Assembly: GCA_030407085.1 (NCBI GenBank)
Contig: CM059582.1
Location: 27,417,001-27,481,000, forward strand
Origin: Trichopria drosophilae
Lineage: Eukaryota > Arthropoda > Insecta > Hymenoptera > Diapriidae
Length of the DNA: 64,000 nt
Reading direction: 5' to 3'
Shown here: positions 57,047 through 64,000 of the stretch, in pieces
How positions within the stretch are numbered: the stretch's first letter is position 1
How the letters are laid out: each line of letters starts with the position of its first letter
The notes under the pieces: model-generated
What the model was told of the DNA's origin: nothing
Database searches by the model: none
What the model saw: the letters and a program-made list of their open reading frames with translations, nothing else
Made by a program: the position numbers and the translations under genes

Positions 57047-57424
57047 TAAAAAATTGCCTTTCTGTTAGTAATTTATCATTGAAGTCCTGCAAATATGACA
57101 TTCATTTCCAAATGTATACAATTAGTATCATTCAAATATTCCAGTAACGTATGGCTTCGTAAAAATATTACTTCCTGTATAATTTTCACAATAAGATAAG
57201 AATAAAAAATAATATCAAATGATACTTGATAAAGTTCGAGCAGCTTTACTTTATTATCTTATATATAGGATAAAATACAAATTCCCTATACCTCGTCTTC
57301 ATCTATAAAGATAAAATTTTTATAAGGTAATAAAAAAATTGCACTAACTATTATTAGGTATAATTATTCTAAATGGAGTATCAAATCGTCGATAAAACGC
57401 TATAATGTTACTCTTATTAGCACC
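57047..57424. other. AT-rich spacer
   Basis: No feature recognised. Confidence 0.5.
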
Positions 57425-57612
57425 GAAGTAAGCGTACTCTATAATACACGTCTGCTTCTTCGAGTGCTTCGCAAGCCCAGTGCCCCCATTTGCCAGTTCA
57501 TCTACCAAGTCTAACTCGTACCACTAGACTAAACCAACTCGCCCTTCGTCCTATTTGATGCGGCACGAAGCCTTCTAGTCATTGTCTCGAACCGGAACTG
57601 TATAAAATTCAA
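57425..57612. repeat. GC-rich insert, possibly a SINE-like repeat
   Basis: A sharply GC-richer segment. On the minus strand it contains TTTAGTCTAGTGGTACGAG, similar to a tRNA box A, and GGTTCGAGACA, similar to a box B. The order is wrong for a Pol III promoter (box B comes first), so a tRNA origin is doubtful. The sharp edges suggest an inserted repeat. Confidence 0.4.
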
Positions 57613-59308
57613 TTTCTATTGTTTATCATGCCTCTGGTAAAGGCGAGGCCTACAAAACATTACATCGATAGTCAGTTGTTTAATTCAATTAATGCATTTA
57701 ATTATGCATTTTTTACAATTTTTAAATATGTACGATAAATTTTTATTTCTAGAACATTTGTAGTCATGTGTTAAAAAAAAGATAGTATTTAAAAATCGCC
57801 ATAGCAATGCAAGGGAAAATGTACCTACTAATAAGAAAGTTGATGAAATAGAGGAAATGATTAATGTAGCTCAAAAATTGGTAGTACAAAATTGGGAATA
57901 TAATATTGAAAGGTATAATTTTCCGAAAAATAAATTACAGCGTTAGTAGCGTTCTAATTGAACGCTTAATAATTTATCATTATAATTACTTGTTTTCAAA
58001 AGTAGACAACGCGTCTTCACATTATATATATTTTGTTGATTAATCAATGCTTGATTAATAAATGAATGTGTTTTATTGGTACTATAAACGGCTCTGCTTC
58101 AATATTTAATATAAATTCAAAATATAGGACTACACTACAATTATTTACATTCCAATGAATCCCATGATTACATTACTATCATCCCATGATTACATTATTA
58201 TCGTCAATTTTAAATTTTGGGTGATTAAATCAAAAGAATAAACCTTTGGAATATTATTGAAATTATTCTGTCCATCCTCTCCTGTCAAACAAAGGAAAAC
58301 AAATCATTAAAGTCTTGTCGACGTTTCGATGATCCTTGTTGTCACATTTAGAAGTGCTAACATAAAAATCGCTGGAAGACTTTATTCGGAGCATTAATAA
58401 CATCATTTACATTAATACTTCACCATATGATGAAAATATTAACTAAACATTTAAATTTACCAGGATAATAAAGTTTTGTCGCATCCATAACTGACTCGTC
58501 AACAATTTTAAAAAATAAATAAATAATTTTTAATACTGACATAACTGAGCACGTCGAACCTGAGCCAAGAAGACAAGCAGACGTATTCCTATTAAATATT
58601 TTGTAAATACACGACTTCTAAACATATTATACATACATTATTAGAACTTAAGAATTTAAATTTTTGTCCGTTTCACATGCTTATCAACGTCGGTAACTTA
58701 AGCTAAATTGCTCAGTATAAAAAATATTAACATTGTGTCATTGAGAATTGTTGAGTCTGTATTAATATAACGTTGTAGTTAGATTTTTTAATATTTTCTT
58801 AAGTTCAAACATAAGCGTACTTAAGTGTCTTTTTGTTCGACCTAATCTGTTGTTGCACCATAATCAGGACATTCTAATTTTACACTGCATTGCTTTTCTC
58901 CAATTTTGTTTCTAAAAAATTATACAGGGATGTATTAATGTTAATCTATGATGTTACCACTGCACCAAATAAAGTGTACCGGCGTTTTTTTATATTGACA
59001 ATATTGAAATTCACGACAAAAATTTAATCGCTTTTGTTCCTTTTTTTATGAGAAGATCGACAGACTGATTTGCATAATATCTATATTACGATTATGTGAT
59101 TTATTAAAATCTAATTAATTTTTTATCGAATGATTAAACCCCGGTCCACTATTTTACTATTATTAACTAAACAAAAAACATTTCTACTAGTTATTAACGT
59201 ATTAAGTTGAATAAACATTTCAAAATTCACTACATTAATCGGATTTGTCACTAAAAAGTAGTCGGTTCTCTTACTCTTGAGTTAAATACTCAACGGTAGT
59301 TATTTCAA
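57613..59308. other. AT-rich spacer with a two-unit tandem repeat
   Basis: CCCATGATTACATTACTATCAT and CCCATGATTACATTATTATCGT are adjacent 22-base units at about 58160-58203. No gene recognised. Confidence 0.5.
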
Positions 59309-59310
59309 TA

Positions 59311-59464
59311 CAGTAGAGTCCCGGTATATTTACCTACTCAATTCCTCGCCTTCCCTTCCCGTTTCATTATACTTACCAAAAGAAGGGGAGCGCCGCTTCT
59401 CTCTCTCTCTCTCTCTCTCCTCATTCGCAGCAGGCCCTTCGAATTATACCGGGATATTCTATTG
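59311..59464. mobile_element. Tigger/pogo-like MITE, 154 bp
   Basis: The termini are CAGTAGAGTCCCGGTATA and, reversed, CAATAGAATATCCCGGTATA. Exact TA duplications lie at 59309-59310 and 59465-59466. The CAGTAGA-CCCGGTAT type terminus with TA targets is known from Tigger/pogo elements. The interior holds a (CT)n tract at 59395-59419 that also creates a meaningless frame. Confidence 0.85.
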
Positions 59465-59531
59465 TATACTAGTTTAATTTGATTATAAGAAACAATTATT
59501 AATATAATTTTAAAATGACTGATGTAAATAA

Positions 59532-60365
59532 CATACCCCGGGTAGAATGGGGTCGAGTAAAACGTCGGGAAAATACTATCACATAATACGGATAGCCAAT
59601 ACGAATGAGTCAGTACTGGCAAAACACTGGCAATCAGCTGATCCAGTACTGGTATCTAGTACTGTTTGCGACATAAACTGTCAAGAATGTCGCTAAAGCA
59701 TTGGTCATGTACAGCAGCCAGTACTGCATTTGATATCAGCTACTGGCTCTCGGAGCAAATTAGTGCAGACACAATACTGGCTGTCAGTATTTGCCTCAAT
59801 AAGGAATAACATCCGACCACCGGAGTTTGTGAGTACTATCCCAGTAAAGGTAACCCGTACTACATTCGGTATTAAATCAGTACTAACTGACGTAGCAAAT
59901 CAGTACTAACCCAATATAGTGACTGATAGTAGTGTCATCGTTAAGAAATAAAGTCTGGCTGTCGGACTACGTCAGTACCGACGCAATACTGATTACCAGT
60001 ACTATTTTCAGTGTTAAATTGTTACTGATTGCCGATATCAGTCAATGCTGATGCAATACTTAGTGATACTTAGTGGTAGTAGATTTTTCTCAGCTTTATA
60101 CATGTTTTTGGGGTCAATGTTGAGTAACTATATTCCATATAAATAAACAACAAATTAAATTAAATATCTATAAAATTTGACCTATTTTGACAGTTCTTTT
60201 TTAAAGACCAGCAATCAGTACATATCACTACTGGAAAACAGTAAAGACTTTGCACTCCGCGATTACGACAATCCGTACTGGACAGCCGCGTTACATGCCG
60301 TAACTGGACAAGTAACGGTCCAGTATAGGCGGTCAGTACTAGGCCAGTACCATGTCGGTGGAATT
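59532..60365 (+). repeat. CAGTACTG array, copy 2
   Basis: The block starts CATACCCCGGGTAGAATGG, then GTAAAACGTCGGGAAAATAC, matching the start of copy 1. It continues with CAGTACTG and CAGTACTA words, three of them perfect. The 65-70 base unit is still visible near 59985-60065 (CCAGTACTATTTTCAGTG, GATGCAATACT). It is longer and more diverged than copy 1, with an AT-rich interruption at 60070-60195. Confidence 0.75.
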
Positions 60366-60371
60366 TAAGTG

Positions 60372-61791
60372 CAAATTTCGACTACAGAATAAATTTGTTT
60401 GTAAATTTTATTTAAATGTGTATAGTTTATATTATACACACCATTGAACTAATGTGAGCAATTTTAATCATATACCTCTTAATGGCGTAGTGCAAATGTA
60501 ACACATTTCGCGATGTAAATTAAGACATTTTTGTGTCTATTTATAACTGGTAATATTAACTTAACTCAATGAAGAAATAGTAAATATGTAATGGATCGAT
60601 TTCTATACAAACCATGCAATAAAAACACATGTGAAATTACATGTTATATTTTAAGTGATTAATAAACAAGAAAAATCAGGAAAACGTAGAAATTTTACTA
60701 GTTTTTGCAGGTTCACTTAACTAGCTATTGATTGCCAAGAATATTAGAATACGGGCAAATACTCTGATTTCTGTTGAGATCAGAGTCGAGTTCAATTTCT
60801 TACAGGCATTCGTTTCATTTACTTAATCATACGCTTCCATCTCAAAAAGCTGCACATAAACAATTCTTCCCCGATTCTCATAAACATTTCCGATTTAACA
60901 AAGAGAATGCATTTTAAATCAAACTGAACATAATTTCATTCATAGGTATTGTGTATTGCGCGTACGAAGGAAAATTTGTTACCAAGAAGAAAGTTTTTCT
61001 TAAGATATTAAACTAAATAATATAATGAAACATAATAATTGATTACTTATAAGAACGTCAGAAATCAATTCTTTAGATTGTTTAAAATATATCACTGATG
61101 TAGACGGTAAAAACTAAATTATGAACTGAATTCTAAACTTATCTAGGGCAGATAATAATAAATGCAGTTATAAATTTAATTTTTATATTTTGTATTATAT
61201 GAAAACTTTCGGACTTACCGGCATGGTAACAAACAGAAAAAAGAATTCGAATGAGAGAAAGAATCGAAATGAGAATTCTAAATTTGAATTCATGAAATTT
61301 CATCGCTCTGGTTGTAAATAGTTAATTTCTCATGTAATAAAGAAATATACCTTCGATAATCGTTATAATCTGAGGAAATAGAAATAATTATATTTGATGA
61401 TGGTATTTTCAAATTTTAATCTCAAAACCTCGGCGATCTATCGAATATTTATGTGACAGTTTAGAAACAATCTGATGGAATGGGTTTGTCTATGAAATGA
61501 ACGGGAACTTTCCGGAATAACACGTAGAAAAAAAAATGGTTAATGAAAACATGAAAAAAAGTCAGAAGTTGTTGTAGCGTACAATAGTAATAGAATTAAT
61601 AACGTGAAAAGTTGTCGTTGACTGTATTCGACATTTACAATTCAGAATATTGCAATTTATATTGTACAATAACTATAATTACTATTTTCGTTTAATTAAT
61701 TTTATTACATCTAGTTTCCTACTCACGACTTTTTAAAGTGACAATTTGATTCCAAGAGTGAGATACATTTGAGGTTATGTAAAATAATGGA
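60372..61791. other. AT-rich spacer
   Basis: No gene or repeat pair recognised. Confidence 0.5.
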
Positions 61792-62571
61792 TACCCAGCT
61801 AGCACGTTTGACAATTTGTACTCCAAAAAGTTGTCTATTATAAGTCATCTATTTGTACGGTACAAATAGCCAGTGAAACGATATCGATTCGATATATCGT
61901 AAAATTTTGTATCAAAAAGATAACATATTTTAGTTGCTGGCTGAGCATCGTAAAAATAACCACCTTAAAGATAACTAGAAAATTGTTATCCTGTTTATGT
62001 TATCAAATTGTTATCTTATTAGTGGTATCTTTTTACCATCTTATTTTCTGTTAATTAAAAGCTGTTCTTTCCTAGGTTATCAGAAAATTTGTTAAGTGAA
62101 AGGTGACTCCGAAATTTTATCTATATGTTATCATTTTAACGGTATTCAACTGTTAACGTTTTCATTGCTACCTAATTGTATTATCAAAGACGTTAGCAAA
62201 AAGATATATTTTTTAAGTCATCTACAAATTTGACTCTCAAAGGAGATTTGACAATACATACACATCAGTTAATATAGGTGTCGCGACCAATCTATATAGT
62301 TACCGACATTACCGACCATATGAAAAAAAATGATATGCGTGAACGTGGCGTGATACACGCATGGTGGAATTGGTGGAAAAACGTGCTCTCCGCTCATCGA
62401 CGCTGCTCAATACATAATCGTCTATTATAGATTTATCGTGTTAATAAGAATATACATTTTTTACAGCGTCTATTACGTGTAGTAAAAACTTTCATTTATA
62501 TTTTTATTTAACAACCGAATTACGTGCACTTTGTGGAATTTTAAGTGAGGTTATGTAAGTTCTTCTGCTTT

Positions 62572-62583
62572 CGCGGATCCGCG
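62572..62583. repeat. perfect palindrome CGCGGATCCGCG
   Basis: This GC-only palindrome stands in AT-rich DNA about 100 bases upstream of the ORF, next to a TATA-like ATTTATATAATTT and just after a strong donor-like GTAAGT (62555-62560). It may be a transposase or transcription-factor site in the element's promoter. Confidence 0.5.
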
Positions 62584-62682
62584 CCATTTATATAATTTAT
62601 TTCTATCTTTTTTATATTGTGTGTTTTAAATATTCATGTATACGTGATTATTATATGCAACAATTATTATAAAGTAGGAAAG

Positions 62683-62904
62683 ATGGGAAAATGTAGGAAA
62701 AGTTTTATCGCCTTATCAAAGTCGCAGAAATGGAGGCGTATTAGGGCTACTGTTTGTAAAGAATTACGTGATACGAGACTGCGTATACAACACGGAAATT
62801 CTGATTCGACAGCTTTTGTTCGAACTTCTGCTCAAGCATCTTCCCGTATTAATAAAAACAAAGAAAATGTTGCGGCAGCAAGGAATTCTCCGACATCGCA
62901 GTGA
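62683..62904 (+). CDS. small basic protein of the CCCAGCTAGC element
   Basis: The frame from ATG 62683 encodes 73 residues. It opens MGKCRKSFIALSKSQKWRRI and continues through CKELRDTRLRIQ, a strongly basic helix-forming stretch, then a Ser/Asn/Gln-rich tail. A longer frame begins at 62617, but its extra amino end is AT-driven and hydrophobic. I choose the inner ATG because codon use changes there. AATAAA lies at 63029-63034, 125 bases after the stop. The position between transposon ends suggests a DNA-binding or amino-terminal fragment of an element-encoded protein whose remainder was lost by internal deletion. No named family is recognised. Confidence 0.5.
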   Translation: MGKCRKSFIALSKSQKWRRIRATVCKELRDTRLRIQHGNSDSTAFVRTSAQASSRINKNKENVAAARNSPTSQ

Positions 62905-63170
62905 CCTGCTTTAAGCAAATTGGATTTTTTATTTTATTAAACGTGGGGTGAAAAATGATTCGAGACGAGTATCGAAGCGGCCAGTTACATTGATGTACTG
63001 TTTTTATGTTCTCTGTGATATATATTTTAATAAATTCTGAAGTATTAAAATAAAATTATAATTTAATGAAATAAAGTTTCTATTTAAATAAAAGTATTAT
63101 AACTAATGCAAGCTTAATAATAGTGTATTTTTGTGTTATATTTACCTCATAGTTACATAATTAAAATGCT

Positions 63171-63331
63171 CCAAGTACTATATCTTTCACAGAAGTTTTG
63201 GAAAATCTTTACAAATTTTCAATATCTCTGAAACTTATATTCATAGGAAATATTTCTAAAAATTGGTAATTTCAGAGATTTTGAAAATTTGTAGAAATCT
63301 TCCAAAATTTCTGTAAAAGACATAGTACCAG
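63171..63331. mobile_element. 161-bp hairpin MITE nested in the CCCAGCTAGC element
   Basis: The arms of about 62 bases are nearly perfect inverses: AGTACTATATCTTTCACAGA, then TTTTGGAAAATC, CAAATTTTCAATATCTCTGA on the left, mirrored by TCAGAGATTTTGAAAATTTG through GACATAGTACC on the right. The loop is under 40 bases. No coding capacity. Its ends (CCAAGTAC/GTACCAGG) differ from the CAC-type families. Confidence 0.85.
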
Positions 63332-63690
63332 GAAAATGTTCACAATAAGTTATCTTTTTCTGGCATCTAGAAGTTAACCTATCTGTCAGAACATAGTGTA
63401 TCACATAGCTAACTGACAGATAACCTACATGTTAAATAAAAGTCACAAAATTGGTTACGAAACAGTCACTGACTAATCATGAAAAAAGTTGCCAAATAGG
63501 CAAACAAATAGATGCCATTAAAGTTAACTGTTCGGGTGAAAAAAAGTTGCCTGTTTTCGTTGCATTCGTCAAGATTTCGATTCCAAAAAGGTAACATTTT
63601 CGTTTTCTTTCCGGATGTCTTAAAAGTTAACACGCAACTTTTTAGGTTAACTATTTGACAACTTTATGTTACCTTCGTGCTAGCTGGGTA

Positions 63691-64000
63691 TTTAAGTCAA
63701 GGGAAACAGTAAACGGAATAATGTCAAGGCTTTGATTTATACTACTATAATAGTTAATTTAAATAATTTTTATAATTCTTTGTGAGCTTTTGTTTTCAAG
63801 AAAGTTTCCGTTTTTATAACACACGAAGGTTATTAAAATTCCTTTTGTATTATATGTTATATTTGATTAAATCTTAAACACATTTTGATATATTTATAGC
63901 TGTCAAATTACAACTCTTGATATATCAAGAATTATATACTGCTAATTTATAGAATATTATGTTCTGAACGATTTGACTACCAATCTGCAAAGATTAAAAT
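63691..64000. other. AT-rich spacer to window end
   Basis: No feature recognised. Confidence 0.5.

Larger units (their letters stand above)
61794..63688. mobile_element. 1.9-kb TIR element with CCCAGCTAGCACG ends
   Basis: The ends are a perfect inverted 13-mer, CCCAGCTAGCACG and CGTGCTAGCTGGG, with TA (or ATA/TAT) on both sides. Inside each end, AAAGTTG and TTGACAA words recur. Subterminal regions are full of GATAAC and GTTATC on the left and GGTTAAC and GATAACCTA on the right. The element holds its own small gene (62683-62904) with leader and AATAAA, and a nested hairpin MITE at 63171-63331. The superfamily is not recognised. Confidence 0.8.

Noticed and set aside
57425..57612. tRNA gene on the minus strand
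   Set aside because: Box-A-like and box-B-like words are in the wrong order and no cloverleaf can be drawn.
59338..59622. 94-codon minus-strand open frame with an Arg/Glu repeat
   Set aside because: The Arg/Glu run is just the (CT)n tract inside the Tigger-like MITE read in one frame; the frame crosses the element edge.
54866..60365. One 5.5-kb transposon with CAGTACTG arrays as its two ends
   Set aside because: The two arrays share their leader in the same, not inverted, orientation, so they are separate copies of one repeat.
1..64000. CRISPR array, bacterial operons or an integrated virus
   Set aside because: No regularly spaced direct repeats, no Shine-Dalgarno-led gene clusters, no capsid or envelope-like frames; the window is eukaryotic.

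Overview
The window looks like intergenic or intronic DNA from an animal nuclear genome, most likely an insect. It is very AT-rich throughout. It carries non-LTR retrotransposons, a Penelope-like remnant, a tRNA-derived short element and a dense load of small inverted-repeat DNA transposons. No bacterial-style operon, rRNA or intact tRNA was seen. The species cannot be fixed from this sequence alone.

Only one stretch is unambiguously protein-coding: a nearly full-length CR1-group LINE on the minus strand (about 40.02-44.56 kb). It has a zinc-knuckle ORF1 and an endonuclease/reverse-transcriptase ORF2 that is broken by one frameshift. Fragments of other retroelements lie at 8.07-8.48 and 23.85-24.18 kb (two copies of one LINE 3' end), 20.57-20.66 kb, 22.89-23.04 kb and 36.33-36.79 kb (Penelope-like RT). 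Host-gene evidence is weak. A CpG-richer block at 16.3-17.25 kb reads like a promoter and 5'UTR exon on the minus strand. Two candidate spliced exons lie at 8606-8766 (minus) and 51178-51411 (plus).

Layout. 1-16 kb: AT-rich DNA with TA-flanked MITEs (families A, B, C here), two long-TIR elements (3636-4045, 5226-5750) and a short retroposon with a perfect 19-bp target duplication (9180-9291). 16.3-17.25 kb: putative promoter. 17.7-24.2 kb: more MITEs and LINE tails. 26.68-30.56 kb: a piggyBac-like shell that encloses a GTAC-rich TIR element, which encloses a TA-flanked element, which encloses a tRNA-Thr-like SINE; the shell also contains a minisatellite that reverses strand. 32.6-34.2 kb: a clean TTAA-flanked piggyBac MITE and a dispersed inverted repeat. 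36-37.3 kb: Penelope-like remnant and a MITE. 40-44.6 kb: the CR1-group LINE. 46.5-48.4 kb: a MITE split by a second TIR element with GTGAGCGG motifs. 49.3-50.7 kb: a modular inverted-repeat complex. 54.87-55.35 and 59.53-60.37 kb: two direct copies of an array built on CAGTACTG. 59.31-59.46 kb: a Tigger/pogo-like MITE. 61.79-63.69 kb: a 1.9-kb TIR element with a 73-residue basic ORF and a nested hairpin MITE.

The common theme is mobile-element layering. At least eight elements of different core sequence share termini of the form TA|CAC(N)GAAAAA, which suggests one Tc1/mariner-type transposase moved all of them. Coordinates of repeat ends were read by eye and may be off by a few bases.
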